From the NCBI GenBank assembly GCA_050018415.1, contig JBEKAB010000003.1, forward strand, positions 62,001 to 126,000: a stretch of 64,000 bases of DNA. The letters are read 5' to 3'. The notes beneath the pieces are model-generated. The model saw only the letters and a list, made by a program, of their open reading frames with translations, was not told where the DNA came from and did no database searches. Every line of letters begins with the position of its first letter. The first letter of the stretch is position 1. The position numbers were made by a program, and so were the translations under genes. This stretch comes from UBA1161 sp002311745 (GTDB lineage: Bacteria > Planctomycetota > Phycisphaerae > Tepidisphaerales > Tepidisphaeraceae). This document shows, piece by piece, positions 1 through 9,160 of the stretch.

Positions 1-448
1 TCTGCAGCGCGTGGCCGAGGTTGTTGTACGCCGGGGCGTGATCGGGCCGAATGGCCAGGGCCTGGCGGGCGGCCGCAATCGCTTCGTCGTATCGGCCGGT
101 GCTGCGAAGGGCGTTGCTCATATTGCTGTACGCTTGGACGAAATCCGGGCGCAGGGCAATCGCCTTGCGATACGAGGCAATGGCCTCATCGTGCCGGCCG
201 CAGGACTCCAGGACGTTGGCCAGATTGCTGCAGGCCTCGGGTGAATCCGGCAGCGCGGCAGCGACCTTCCGCAGCAGTTCCACCGCCGCCTGCGGCCGGC
301 CCGTCTGAGCGCACAGAATCCCCAGCGACTGCATCGCCTCGACGTGATCCGGCTGCTGCATCAAGAACTGGCGGTAAAGCAAATCCGCATCTTGCAGCCG
401 CCCGGCCTGCTGGCGCTGCCTGGCAAGATCAAAAAGTTCCTGGCTCAT
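1..448 (-). CDS. TPR-repeat protein, C-terminal part outside the window
   Basis: The reverse strand is open from an ATG at 448 to the window edge, giving 149 codons. It reads as back-to-back 34-residue tetratricopeptide repeats with the usual W/L-G-Y-A-P spacing (for example A-Y-N-N-L-G followed by A-L). There is no signal peptide. The start overlaps the stop of the endonuclease V gene in an ATGA, so the two are probably translationally coupled. TPRs bind other proteins; the missing part could be a catalytic domain, since the two TPR proteins at 27-31 kb carry OGT-like domains after similar repeats. The start and the repeat nature are clear, but the function is unknown. Confidence 0.8.
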   Translation of the reverse strand, partial: MSQELFDLARQRQQAGRLQDADLLYRQFLMQQPDHVEAMQSLGILCAQTGRPQAAVELLRKVAAALPDSPEACSNLANVLESCGRHDEAIASYRKAIALRPDFVQAYSNMSNALRSTGRYDEAIAAARQALAIRPDHAPAYNNLGHALQ

Positions 449-1167
449 TGCGATAAGCGTCCAGGGGGCATCATAGGCGATGTGACCGAGCCGGCCAAAG
501 CTCGCTTGAGCCGACTAACTTCCAAATCGGCCTGGCGCGTCGGCTCGGGGATGCGGAATCGCCCCACGCACGCCAGGGCAAGCTCGGCCGCCGATTCCAG
601 ATCGACGCGATGCCCGATGCTGACAAACAGCGGGCGCGTGCCGTCTTTGGTGCGCAGGACCAGACCGATCTGCTCATCGCCGTCCATCAGGGGGCATCGC
701 GAGCCGGCCTGCGGCGGCGGATCGACGAACGTGCCGATCAGCCGGCTTTTGGCGATGCCCACGCCCGGGCGGTCCAGCAGAATCGAAAGATGCGTCGCCA
801 GGCCGCAGCGCCGCGGATGGGCATAGCCCTGCCCGTCGAAACAGATCGCGCCCCAGGGATGGCGGAGCTTGCCGACCGCTTCCAGAACGGCCGGACCTTC
901 GCGAAAGCTCAGAAACGTGGGAACGTAAGGAAACTCGATCGGGCGGCACGCGCGGGCGATTTCCACGATGCGTCGTTCGAGGCGGTCATAGACGACGGCC
1001 GCGGCCAGGACGCTGCGGCGATTCTCTGAAAACGCCGCGTCCGCCCCAGCCACAAACCGCGGCAACGGCCGCAGCGGCACGATTCTGAGCTTGGCCGCCA
1101 GCGCCTGCTGGGTGGCCTTCCACTGCTGCACGATTGCCGGCCATTTGGGATCGGATTTGCCGTACAT
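445..1167 (-). CDS. nfi: Endonuclease V (deoxyinosine 3' endonuclease)
   Basis: The 240-residue product fits the endonuclease V family, which nicks DNA at the second phosphodiester bond 3' of deaminated bases such as deoxyinosine. Visible family landmarks are VAGADAAF with the first catalytic Asp (about residue 42), PYVPTFLSFREGP (the wedge and Glu region, about 100), DGQGYAHPRRCGLATHL with the second catalytic Asp (about 130), GVAKSRL and PLFVSIGHRVDL. It starts 4 nt after the stop of the upstream secreted-protein gene and overlaps the following TPR gene by 4 nt, so it sits in the middle of a three-gene operon. There is no clear Shine-Dalgarno, which fits translation following the upstream gene. 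Confidence 0.93.
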   Translation of the reverse strand: MYGKSDPKWPAIVQQWKATQQALAAKLRIVPLRPLPRFVAGADAAFSENRRSVLAAAVVYDRLERRIVEIARACRPIEFPYVPTFLSFREGPAVLEAVGKLRHPWGAICFDGQGYAHPRRCGLATHLSILLDRPGVGIAKSRLIGTFVDPPPQAGSRCPLMDGDEQIGLVLRTKDGTRPLFVSIGHRVDLESAAELALACVGRFRIPEPTRQADLEVSRLKRALAGSVTSPMMPPGRLSQ

Positions 1168-1171
1168 GAAT

Positions 1172-2383
1172 CTACTGCGCCGATTGCGTGGTCGCGGTGA
1201 TTTGCCGGCCCACGGCCTTGAATTGCACGTCGCGGAACATGGCGGCGCCCGGCCGCCGGTAAATCGCCAGCTCGATTTTCACATACTGAACCGGAAATTC
1301 CGCGTTGTGAGGATTCACATCGCATTCAATCGTGGCCCACTTTCCGCCGGTGGCGCCGCTGGCGGGAACCTGGCGGCGGTAAACCTCGCGAAGCTCGCTC
1401 TGGCCGGCCAGACCCCGGCCCACCGCAAAACCGCTCACAAAAACGCGCTGGTCGGGCCCGTCGCTCTTGAACTGAAATTGCAGCCGATAGCGCGCGGCGG
1501 GGTCGATCGCGATGGCCTCCGACACGCACGCTAGGCCGTCGGCATCAGCGGCCTGGGCGGAAAGACTCATGGCCAACACGCCCGCTGCGCCGTCGGAACG
1601 TACAATGACCGCGTGATCCGCCGTCGCGGGCGGCGCCGCACCAAAACTCAGCTCTGTCTGGCCGGGCATGTACATCGGCTGCCAATGGCCCTCCCGCGAA
1701 AAATCGCCGTCGACCAGCAGATTCGGATTCTTCGCCCAGGCCGCATCCGACGGCGCATCGTGATGTACGGCTTGCTCCTGCGGATGCGCAAAAGGCTTCA
1801 CGCCGGGCAGGGTCATCAAAATATCCTCGACCACAAAGCGAAGATCGGTCGGCTGGTCGATGTCGCGCTCGATCGGCCGCAGGTGCCGCGGTTGATCGCG
1901 CAGGTCCAGAATCTGGATGCGAAGCCTGCCGGTTTTGCCCTGCAGCGCATTGATTTCCCCCCAAATGAGCACGGTGGGATGTTCCGGCGCAGCCAAGCCT
2001 TCCACCGTGTCCGCCGGCGTGTCGAAGGTGATGGGCGCAGCGGCATTGGCCGCCAGATCGGCCATGGCCGGCCCGTCGATGGGCTCGTAGGCGCCGTCGC
2101 GATCCAGCTTGATGCGCATGGAATAGGCGCAGCGATCGCGCACGTCCGGATCGGCCGAGCCGGCCAGTGGGAAGACGGCGACGCGAGGCCTTTGCGGCGG
2201 TTCATCCGCCGCCACTGCAACAACTGCCGCGACGGTGGACAGGATCGCGATAGACACGAAGCTGATAGCCGCAGGCGGAAGCCTGCGGAAAGGTTCTGCG
2301 GGCTTCCGCCCGCAGCTATGAAAAAGCACCCTGACCGCCAGAGGGATGCGATGAATCATTCGATTCCCGGTCGGCTTCATCAT
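1172..2383 (-). CDS. Exported protein with TolB/CsgG-like N-domain and CBM-like C-domain
   Basis: The 403-residue reading frame has a hydrophobic stretch (about residues 40-60, ending in alanines) followed by mature sequence starting near DEPPQRPRVAVFPLAG. The RVAVFPLAG...YEPIDG pattern recalls the N-terminal domain of TolB/CsgG-type proteins. Residues about 215-395 look like a beta-sandwich carbohydrate-binding fold (LLVDGDFSREGHW, then many beta strands, YRLQFQFKS). No catalytic motif is visible. The first codons are compromised: residues about 22-40 are encoded by a double-hairpin repeat (2265-2319), so the true start may lie downstream, for example a GTG around 2256-2260, leaving a shorter signal peptide. 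It heads the operon with nfi and a TPR gene. The family name is uncertain. Confidence 0.7.
   Translation of the reverse strand: MMKPTGNRMIHRIPLAVRVLFHSCGRKPAEPFRRLPPAAISFVSIAILSTVAAVVAVAADEPPQRPRVAVFPLAGSADPDVRDRCAYSMRIKLDRDGAYEPIDGPAMADLAANAAAPITFDTPADTVEGLAAPEHPTVLIWGEINALQGKTGRLRIQILDLRDQPRHLRPIERDIDQPTDLRFVVEDILMTLPGVKPFAHPQEQAVHHDAPSDAAWAKNPNLLVDGDFSREGHWQPMYMPGQTELSFGAAPPATADHAVIVRSDGAAGVLAMSLSAQAADADGLACVSEAIAIDPAARYRLQFQFKSDGPDQRVFVSGFAVGRGLAGQSELREVYRRQVPASGATGGKWATIECDVNPHNAEFPVQYVKIELAIYRRPGAAMFRDVQFKAVGRQITATTQSAQ
2265..2319. repeat. REP/BIME-like double hairpin
   Basis: Two palindromes lie head to head. CCGCAGGC-GGAA-GCCTGCGG is followed by CTGCGGGC-TTCC-GCCCGCAG, and the pair is enclosed by ATAGC and GCTAT. 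Loops and stems of the two units are complementary, so the whole 55 bp is also an imperfect inverted repeat. It overlaps the N-terminal codons of the exported protein at 1172-2383. Confidence 0.8.
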
Positions 2384-2433
2384 ACAATACCCAGTTTGAA
2401 CTGGGGGCGCAAAGTCGCGTATCGGAGTTGATC

Positions 2434-5340
2434 GTGAAGTTCATCCGCATCAAAGGCGCACGCGAGCATAACCTCAAGAACCTGAACGTCGACATCCCGC
2501 GCGATCAACTGGTCGTGATCACCGGCCTCAGCGGCAGCGGCAAATCCAGCCTGGCCTTCGACACCGTCTACGCCGAAGGCCAACGCAAGTACGTCGAATC
2601 GCTGTCAGCCTACGCGCGGCAATTCCTGGAGCAGTTGCAAAAGCCGGACATCGACGAAATCGAGGGCCTGCCGCCAACGATCGCCATCGAGCAGCGTTCG
2701 GCGTCCAGCAATCCGCGCAGCATCGTGGCCACGACGACGGAAATTTACGATTACTTGCGCGTGCTGTTTGCCCGGGCGGGCACGCCGCATTGCTGGGTCT
2801 GCGGACGCGTGATTTCCAGCCAATCCCCCACGCAGATCGTCGATGCCATCATGCAGCATCCTGCCGGGACCAAACTCATGCTGCTGGCTCCCCTGGTCAA
2901 AGGACAAAAGGGGGAACACAGGGACATCTTCGCGGCACTGGGCAAGCAGGGTTACGTGCGGGCGCGGGTGGACGGGCAGATTTTGGAACTGGGGTCGCAG
3001 CCGCCGCCCTTGCAGAAAACCAAAGCCCATAGCATCGAGGCGGTGGTGGACCGCCTGGTGCTCAAGCCGGAGATTCGCTCGCGCCTGGCCGACAGCGTGG
3101 AAACGGCACTCAAACTCTCCCAGGGATTGCTCCTGGTGAGCGTTCAGGATCAGGGCCAGCCGTGGACGGACCTGACGTTCAGCGAGAAGTTCGCCTGTCC
3201 CGATCATCCGCACGTTTCGCTGCCGGAGCTGGAGCCGCGGCTGTTCAGCTTCAACAGCCCGCACGGCGCCTGCCCCGCCTGCCACGGACTGGGCACCACC
3301 TGTGAATTCGACCCGGAACTGATCGTCCCGGATGAATCCCTGTCGCTGGAAAACGGCGCGATCGAAGCCTGGCGCAAACACGGCAAGCGGATGAACATCT
3401 TCTACAGCCGGGTGCTTCGCCAGTTCTGCCGGGATTTTGGGATTTCGTATTCGACGCCGTACAAGGACGTGCCGCGGGAAATCCGCCAAGTTCTGATGGA
3501 GGGCACGGACAAACGCGGCGACGAGGGGACCGGCACCTGGTTCGAAGGCGTCATCCCCAACCTCCAGCGCCGATTTGAAAACACCGAAAGCGAATACGTC
3601 AAAACGCGCCTGCACCAATACACCTCCGAGCAGCCGTGCCTGGTCTGCGGCGGCACGCGATTGCGCCAGCAAGCCCTGGCCGTGCGCCTGCACGGCACGG
3701 GCGGCGGCGACGGTGCTCCCGGCGGCGCGCCGCTGCCCGGCAACGGAATTCGTCTGGGCGGCTTTAGCATTCACGACGTCACGGCCATGACCGTCACCGG
3801 CGCCAAGGAATTCTTCGAGAATCTGCGCCTCAGCGCCGAGGGCACGGCCATTGCCGAGCCGATCGTGCGCGAGATTTCCGCGCGCCTGGGATTCATGATC
3901 GACGTGGGCCTGGCGTACCTGACGCTGGACCGCAAAACGGCCACGCTGTCGGGCGGCGAGGCTCAGCGCATCCGCCTGGCGACGCAGGTCGGCAGCGGAC
4001 TGGTCGGCGTCTGTTACGTGCTGGATGAGCCGACCATCGGCCTGCACCCGCGCGACAACGTCCGGCTGATCCGCACCCTCAAGCGCCTCAGGGACCTGGG
4101 CAACACCGTGATCCTGGTCGAGCACGACGCGGACTGCATCCGCGCCTCCGATTACCTGATCGACATCGGCCCCGGCGCCGGCGCCCACGGGGGCAACATC
4201 GTCTGCGCCGGTCCGATGCCGCAGGTGCTGGAGCAGAAGCACAGCACGACGATCAAGTATCTGATCGGCCAGTACGCGATTGTTCCACCGACGGTCCGCC
4301 GGCCCTTGGACCCGCGTAGGAACTGCCTGGAACTCACGGGCTGCCAGGAAAACAACCTCAAGAACATCGACGTGCAGTTTCCGCTGGGCGGATTGGTCTG
4401 CGTGACCGGCGTCAGCGGATCGGGCAAATCCACGCTGGTGAACCAGACCCTGCTACCGGTGCTGCGGCGACGGTTGTATGGCTCGAAAATCAAGACCGGA
4501 GCGCACAAATCGCTGCATGGAATCCACAAGATCGACAAGGTGATCGAAATCGACCAAAGCCCCATCGGCCGCACGCCGCGGTCCAATCCCGCCACCTACA
4601 CCGGCGTGTTCGACGACATCCGCAAGGTATTTGCCAAGACGCGCGAAGCGAAGATCCGCGGGTACGAGGCCGGCCGATTCAGCTTCAACGTCAAGGGAGG
4701 CCGGTGCGAATCCTGCGGGGGACAGGGCACCAAGTGCATCGAAATGCACTTCCTTCCGGACGTGTACGTCGATTGCGAGGTTTGCCACGGCTCGCGATAC
4801 AACGCCGAAACCCTGGAGATTCACTACCGCGGCAAGTCCATCGCGGACGTGCTGAACATGACCGTGGAGGAGGCGCTGGGGTTTTTCGAGAATTTCCCGC
4901 GGATCGCGCAGCTCCTCAAGGCGCTCAACGACGTGGGGCTGGGATACGTCAAGCTGGGGCAGCCGAGCACGCAGCTTTCCGGCGGCGAAGCCCAGCGGGT
5001 CAAACTGGCCACCGAACTGGGCAAGACCGCCACCGGGCACACGCTCTACGTGCTGGATGAGCCGACCACCGGGCTGCATTTCGCCGACATCCACAATCTG
5101 CTCAATGTGCTGAACCGCCTGGCCGGCCTGGGCAACACGGTGTTGGTGATCGAGCACAATCTGGACATCATCAAATGTGCCGACTGGATCATTGACCTAG
5201 GCCCGGAGGGCGGGGATGGCGGCGGGCAAGTCATTGCAGCCGGGACGCCGGAGATGCTCATGCAATCGCCCCAGAGCTACACGGCCCAGCACCTCAAGGC
5301 CAGGCTGGAGGCATCGGCGGCGGAGCAGAAAATCGCGTAA
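2434..5340 (+). CDS. uvrA: Excinuclease ABC subunit A
   Basis: UvrA is the damage-sensing ATPase of nucleotide excision repair. The product (968 residues from this start) has the duplicated ABC ATPase layout: Walker A TGLSGSGKSSLAF (about residue 31), zinc-binding CPACHG and CLVCGG cysteines, first signature LSGGEAQRIRLA with YVLDEPTIGLH, second Walker A TGVSGSGKSTLVN, the CESCGGQG...CEVCHGSRY zinc finger, second signature LSGGEAQRVKLA and YVLDEPTTGLH. Length matches the family. GTG at 2434 is preferred because GGAG (2424-2427) is 6 nt upstream; an in-frame TTG at 2428 would touch the GGAG. No uvrB or uvrC is nearby. Confidence 0.98.
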   Translation: MKFIRIKGAREHNLKNLNVDIPRDQLVVITGLSGSGKSSLAFDTVYAEGQRKYVESLSAYARQFLEQLQKPDIDEIEGLPPTIAIEQRSASSNPRSIVATTTEIYDYLRVLFARAGTPHCWVCGRVISSQSPTQIVDAIMQHPAGTKLMLLAPLVKGQKGEHRDIFAALGKQGYVRARVDGQILELGSQPPPLQKTKAHSIEAVVDRLVLKPEIRSRLADSVETALKLSQGLLLVSVQDQGQPWTDLTFSEKFACPDHPHVSLPELEPRLFSFNSPHGACPACHGLGTTCEFDPELIVPDESLSLENGAIEAWRKHGKRMNIFYSRVLRQFCRDFGISYSTPYKDVPREIRQVLMEGTDKRGDEGTGTWFEGVIPNLQRRFENTESEYVKTRLHQYTSEQPCLVCGGTRLRQQALAVRLHGTGGGDGAPGGAPLPGNGIRLGGFSIHDVTAMTVTGAKEFFENLRLSAEGTAIAEPIVREISARLGFMIDVGLAYLTLDRKTATLSGGEAQRIRLATQVGSGLVGVCYVLDEPTIGLHPRDNVRLIRTLKRLRDLGNTVILVEHDADCIRASDYLIDIGPGAGAHGGNIVCAGPMPQVLEQKHSTTIKYLIGQYAIVPPTVRRPLDPRRNCLELTGCQENNLKNIDVQFPLGGLVCVTGVSGSGKSTLVNQTLLPVLRRRLYGSKIKTGAHKSLHGIHKIDKVIEIDQSPIGRTPRSNPATYTGVFDDIRKVFAKTREAKIRGYEAGRFSFNVKGGRCESCGGQGTKCIEMHFLPDVYVDCEVCHGSRYNAETLEIHYRGKSIADVLNMTVEEALGFFENFPRIAQLLKALNDVGLGYVKLGQPSTQLSGGEAQRVKLATELGKTATGHTLYVLDEPTTGLHFADIHNLLNVLNRLAGLGNTVLVIEHNLDIIKCADWIIDLGPEGGDGGGQVIAAGTPEMLMQSPQSYTAQHLKARLEASAAEQKIA

Positions 5341-5359
5341 GTTTCGGCCGGAGCGTATC

Positions 5360-5479
5360 CTACGACCTGCGGCGTACCAACACCGCCGCGGTGCATAGTA
5401 GCAGCCAGGGCACGAAATATATGAATCCGGGCATGCCGCACAGAAACGTCAGCGGAAAAAACCGAAGGTTCCGCATCAT
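5360..5479 (-). CDS. Possible 39-residue membrane peptide
   Basis: A short reverse-strand frame starts at ATG 5479, preceded by AGGA about 6 nt upstream. It encodes a basic N-terminus (MMRNLRFF), one strongly hydrophobic segment (about residues 9-35, with PGFIYFVPW) and a basic end (VRRRS). This is a typical single-span small membrane protein profile with two prolines in the span. It is convergent with uvrA in a 394-bp gap (5341-5734) that otherwise shows no gene. Nothing else supports expression, so it could be chance. Confidence 0.3.
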   Translation of the reverse strand: MMRNLRFFPLTFLCGMPGFIYFVPWLLLCTAAVLVRRRS

Positions 5480-5734
5480 TTTGATCCTAGCAGTGGCGAT
5501 GCGTGGTTCGCAGCGGAAGCAACGGTCCCAGCTTAGGAAATCCATGAACGATTTGCCAGTTCAGGAGGAATGTGAGGTTTATAGGACGTAGGACGGGTAA
5601 ATTTTGTCGTTTATGCGGAATATACCGGCCCGCGGCAATGGCCTTGAATGCCCTTGTTTTCTAAGATACTGATCCAAAATAAGCGAGCGGCGGGCTCTGG
5701 GCGAAAATGCACAAGTCGCAAAGGAGCCTCGAGC

Positions 5735-6985
5735 GTGGCAGAAAATCAATCAGTTCGACTCTACGCGGATGTGGTCTACAACTATAGCCGCGGCGTGCTG
5801 CGCGGCATCGCCGACTACGCCAAAATGCACGGCGGCTGGGACTTTAATTTCAGCTCAACCACCGAGCCGGACTTCACCAGCACCTTTGCCCGCGACAACG
5901 TCAAGGGTGTGATCATCCAGATCAGGCGGCAGGAGCAGGCGGAAAAACTCCTGGCCAGCGGCGTGGCGGCGGTGAACATCTCCAACGTTCTGTCGCCGCG
6001 AGCCGCCTTGCCGGCTGTTTTCCCGGACGACCTGGCCACCGGCCGCATGGCCGCGGATTATTTCCTCGAACGCGGATTCCGGAATTTCGCATTTTTCGGC
6101 TGGCCGGATCAGAGGTTTTCGCAGCTTCGCGGCGAGGGGTTTGCCGAGGAAATCGCCAAGGCCGGTTTCACCTGCATCCTGGCGCCCAACCCTGGCCAGT
6201 TCGCGCCGCCGGCCGGCGGGCCAAACGCCGACGACAACCGCGTGCAGCGGATCGGCGCCCTGTCCAGCCTGCCACGGCCCCTGGCCGTTTTTTGCTGCAA
6301 TGATTCCTGCGCCAAGGAGACGGTCCGCGACGCCATCGCCCTGGGATTGCAGGTGCCGGATCAGGTCGCCGTCCTGGGCGTGGACGACGACGAGATTCAC
6401 TGCGAGCTGTCGGGCGTGCAGCTTTCCAGCATCCGCCTCAACACCGAGCAGATCGGCTACGAGGCCGCGGCGCTGTTGGCCAAGCTGATCGCCGGCGAGC
6501 CGGCGCCGCCCGAGCCGATCCTGATTTCTCCCCTGGAGGCAATCACGCGCCGCTCCAGCGACGTGCTGGCGCTGGCGGACGGCGAGGTGGCGGCGGCGGT
6601 GCGCTTCATCCGCGACCGCGGCGGCCGCGAAATCAACGTCGAAGACCTGCTCTCGCGCACGAGCCTGTCGCGGAGATCGCTGGAGATGCGTTTCCGCAAA
6701 GCGCTGGGCCGATCGCCCTATCAGGAAATCCGCCGGGTGCAGCTCGAGCGGGCCAAGCTGCTGCTTTCCAAGACCGACCGGCCGGTGCGCGAAATCGCCG
6801 ACGCCTGCGGGTTCAAGGAAGCGCGGCAACTGAGCACGGCGTTTCACGATCAGATCGGCCTGACGCCGCGGCAATACCGGCGGCGTTCCCGGCGCGGATC
6901 GGTGCCGACGGCGGAATCCGCCGCGACGCAGGCAGCCGCAGACCCGGCGTCGCCGAACCCGTCGTCGGATCAAAAAAGCGATTGA
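5735..6985 (+). CDS. XylR-type transcription regulator (LacI-like sensor plus AraC HTH)
   Basis: The GTG at 5735 is chosen because a clear AAGGAG (5721-5726) sits 8 nt upstream; the frame is open 29 codons further up but without similarity. The 416-residue product begins with a periplasmic-binding-protein-like sensor of the XylR type (YNYSRGVLRGIADYA, CCNDSCAKE, VLGVDDDEIHCELS) and ends with an AraC-type DNA-binding domain (about residues 285-385; GRSPYQEIRRVQLERAK, IADACGFKEARQLSTAFH). Such proteins activate sugar-catabolic genes when the sensor binds a monosaccharide. No catabolic gene is adjacent, so the target and ligand are unknown. Its 3' end overlaps the convergent ruvB end by 16 bp. 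Confidence 0.88.
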   Translation: MAENQSVRLYADVVYNYSRGVLRGIADYAKMHGGWDFNFSSTTEPDFTSTFARDNVKGVIIQIRRQEQAEKLLASGVAAVNISNVLSPRAALPAVFPDDLATGRMAADYFLERGFRNFAFFGWPDQRFSQLRGEGFAEEIAKAGFTCILAPNPGQFAPPAGGPNADDNRVQRIGALSSLPRPLAVFCCNDSCAKETVRDAIALGLQVPDQVAVLGVDDDEIHCELSGVQLSSIRLNTEQIGYEAAALLAKLIAGEPAPPEPILISPLEAITRRSSDVLALADGEVAAAVRFIRDRGGREINVEDLLSRTSLSRRSLEMRFRKALGRSPYQEIRRVQLERAKLLLSKTDRPVREIADACGFKEARQLSTAFHDQIGLTPRQYRRRSRRGSVPTAESAATQAAADPASPNPSSDQKSD

Positions 6986-8019
6986 TCCGGCGGCTCCGGC
7001 GAATCCTTGGGGGGATGCCAGTCGATTTTGAGGTGGTCGTAGGCGGCCTTGGTGGCCCGGCGGCCTTGGCGCGTCCGCAGGACCAGGCCGCTTTGCAATA
7101 GATACGGCTCGATCACGTCCACGAGCGTGTCCAGTTCCTCGCCCAGACTGGCGGCCAAAGCCTCGACACCCGCCGGCCCGCCGTCATAGACCTGGATCAG
7201 CGTGCGCAGAAACGCGCGGTCCTGTTCGTCCAGGCCGCGATCGTCGATCCCCTCCAATTTCAGCGCCGCCTGCGTGATCGCCACGGTCATGTGACTGGTC
7301 CCCTCGACGGCGGCGTAATCGCGCACGCGGCGCAGAAGGCGGTTGGCGATGCGCGGCGTGCCGCGGCTGCGCCGGGCCAGTTCCTGCAACGCACCGTCCT
7401 GATGCTGCAGCTTCAGCAAGCGCGCGTTCTGGCGCAGAATTTCGTGCAAAGATTCAGGAGAGTAAAACTCGATGTGGTTGGCGATGCCGAACCGGCTGCG
7501 CATGGGCCCGCTGAGCAAACCGATCCGCGTGGTGGCGCCGATCAGCGTGAACGGGGCAAGGTCCATCGAGATGGCGCGGGCGTGCATCCCCTTCTCCAGA
7601 GTGACCTCGACCTTGAAATCCTCGATGGCGGGATACAGGTACTCCTCCACGACGGCGGGAAGGCGATGAATCTCGTCGATGAACAGGATGTCGCCGCGAC
7701 CGAGGTTGCCCAATATGCCGACCAGGTCGGCTCCCCGGGTCAGCGCCGGGCCGTTGGTCACGTGAACCTGGGCGTTCATCTCCTTGGCAATCACGTGGGC
7801 CAGCGTGGTCTTGCCCAACCCCGGCGGTCCGTGCAGCAGGATGTGTTCCACCGGCTCGCCGCGACCCTTGGCGGCGTCGACGGCGATCTGCAGCCGGCGA
7901 ATCAAGGTTTGCTGGCCGATGAATTCGGAGAAACTCTGCGGGCGCAAGGCGTAGTTGAAGCGCTTCTCCTCCTCCGGGCCAGACTCGCCGGACACAATCC
8001 GCTCTCGGGCCATCGGCAT
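6970..8019 (-). CDS. ruvB: Holliday junction branch migration ATPase RuvB
   Basis: RuvB is the hexameric AAA+ motor that drives branch migration with RuvA. The 349-residue product has the RuvB start pattern (LRPQSFSEFIGQQ), Walker A HGPPGLGKTTLAHVIA (about residue 65), Walker B LFIDEIHRLP, sensor GATTRIGLLS and the C-terminal winged helix (GLDEQDRAFLRTLI, GPAGVEALAASLGE, EPYLLQSGL). Length is normal. ruvC, ruvA and ruvB lie in this order on the minus strand, with 25 bp between ruvA and ruvB. Confidence 0.97.
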   Translation of the reverse strand: MPMARERIVSGESGPEEEKRFNYALRPQSFSEFIGQQTLIRRLQIAVDAAKGRGEPVEHILLHGPPGLGKTTLAHVIAKEMNAQVHVTNGPALTRGADLVGILGNLGRGDILFIDEIHRLPAVVEEYLYPAIEDFKVEVTLEKGMHARAISMDLAPFTLIGATTRIGLLSGPMRSRFGIANHIEFYSPESLHEILRQNARLLKLQHQDGALQELARRSRGTPRIANRLLRRVRDYAAVEGTSHMTVAITQAALKLEGIDDRGLDEQDRAFLRTLIQVYDGGPAGVEALAASLGEELDTLVDVIEPYLLQSGLVLRTRQGRRATKAAYDHLKIDWHPPKDSPEPPDQSLF

Positions 8020-8044
8020 CCTTCAGCGCCGCCGGGCGCCATGG

Positions 8045-8674
8045 TCAAACGCGTGTGCTGCGCACGCGCAGCATCCCCCGCAACAACGACTCGGCCGATT
8101 TCAGCTTTGCATCCGCCTGCTTGGCACGCTCCAGCAACCTTTCAGCCTCGGCGCGTGATATTCCCAGGGCCACCGCTGCGTCGAGCGCGTCCTGCTCGAG
8201 CGGAGAGCGCGCGGCGGGCAACGGCGCCTCGGCGGCGGCGCCCTGCAGGGCAAACGCCGTCAACTTTCCCGACAGTTCCGCGATGATCGTCTCCGCCGTG
8301 CGCTTGCCGACTTCCGGAAGCTCGTACAGGTACCGCGTGTTCTTCGACTCGATGGCCGTGGCGATCTGCCCCACCGGGTGGACCAGGGCGCGCAGCGCCC
8401 GCTTGGGTCCGATCCCTTTCACCGTGATGAAGAGCTGAAAGAACTGCTTGTCTTCCGGGCGCAGAAATCCGATGAGTCGCGGCGTCAGGCCGCCACGGGC
8501 CGCATCGCCCTCCAAGTCGAAGATCGTGTAAAGGGTGATCTGCTCGCCGAGGCTGGCCTGCAATTGCGTCAGATCGAACGCGGGAACCAGGATTTCGCAG
8601 ACGATGGATTCGCATGCCAATTGCACGCGACCTTCTTCGACGCGTCGCAGCGTGCCGGTGATGGCCGAGATCAT
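8045..8674 (-). CDS. ruvA: Holliday junction DNA helicase subunit RuvA
   Basis: RuvA is the tetramer that binds four-way junctions and recruits RuvB. The 209-residue product opens with the OB-fold pattern (MISAITGTLRRVEEGRV), continues with the two helix-hairpin-helix motifs (TVKGIGPKRALRAL and LPEVGKRTAETIIAEL) and ends with a small C-terminal helical domain (DALDAAVALGISRAEAERLL) that contacts RuvB. The start codon overlaps the ruvC stop as ATGA, so translation is probably coupled. Confidence 0.95.
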   Translation of the reverse strand: MISAITGTLRRVEEGRVQLACESIVCEILVPAFDLTQLQASLGEQITLYTIFDLEGDAARGGLTPRLIGFLRPEDKQFFQLFITVKGIGPKRALRALVHPVGQIATAIESKNTRYLYELPEVGKRTAETIIAELSGKLTAFALQGAAAEAPLPAARSPLEQDALDAAVALGISRAEAERLLERAKQADAKLKSAESLLRGMLRVRSTRV

Positions 8675-9159
8675 GACCAGCGCATCTTAACGCAAAGTTG
8701 TCTTCCACAGCAGAGGGCGACGGCCAGGGCGTCGGCAACATCCGGCGGCTGCGGCAGGCTCTTGAGATGCCAAAATCGCTGGATCGCCCGCTGCATCTGC
8801 AACTTGCCGCCATGGCCGTAGCCCACGAGAGATTGCTTGATGCGGTTGGCGGAAAACTGCTCGACGGCGATTTTGTTGCGTTGCGCCGCCAGAAGGATGA
8901 CGCCGCGGGCGTGAGCCATCAGGATCGCCGTGCGCGGATGCTTGTAATGGGCGTAAAGCTGCTCGACGGCGCACACCTGCGGGCGATATTCGGTCATCAG
9001 ATTTTCCAGCTCCTTATCCAGCTCGGCCAGCCGCTGCGGCAGTGGCGACTTGACCGACAGGCGAATGACGCCGCCGTCGATTAGTTTGGGCGTGCGGCCG
9101 AAATCGACCACGCCGTAGCCGGTGAGATGTAAGCCGGGATCGATGCCGAGAATACGCAT
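8671..9159 (-). CDS. ruvC: Crossover junction endodeoxyribonuclease RuvC
   Basis: RuvC resolves Holliday junctions. The 162-residue product carries the RNase H-like active site: MRILGIDPGLHLTGYG with the first Asp at residue 7, the VCAVEQLYAHYKHP Glu, and PPDVADALAVALC with the closing Asp pair. Length is typical. It leads ruvA and ruvB. Its start codon is immediately preceded by a palindromic repeat (9161-9225), so no Shine-Dalgarno is visible; expression may depend on transcription from cysS or on leader structure. Confidence 0.95.
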   Translation of the reverse strand: MRILGIDPGLHLTGYGVVDFGRTPKLIDGGVIRLSVKSPLPQRLAELDKELENLMTEYRPQVCAVEQLYAHYKHPRTAILMAHARGVILLAAQRNKIAVEQFSANRIKQSLVGYGHGGKLQMQRAIQRFWHLKSLPQPPDVADALAVALCCGRQLCVKMRWS

Positions 9160-9160
9160 G

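Noticed and set aside
2605..4242. 545-codon open frame on the minus strand
   Set aside because: It is fully antisense to uvrA, whose motifs are beyond doubt; such long antisense frames are a by-product of high GC and third-position bias.
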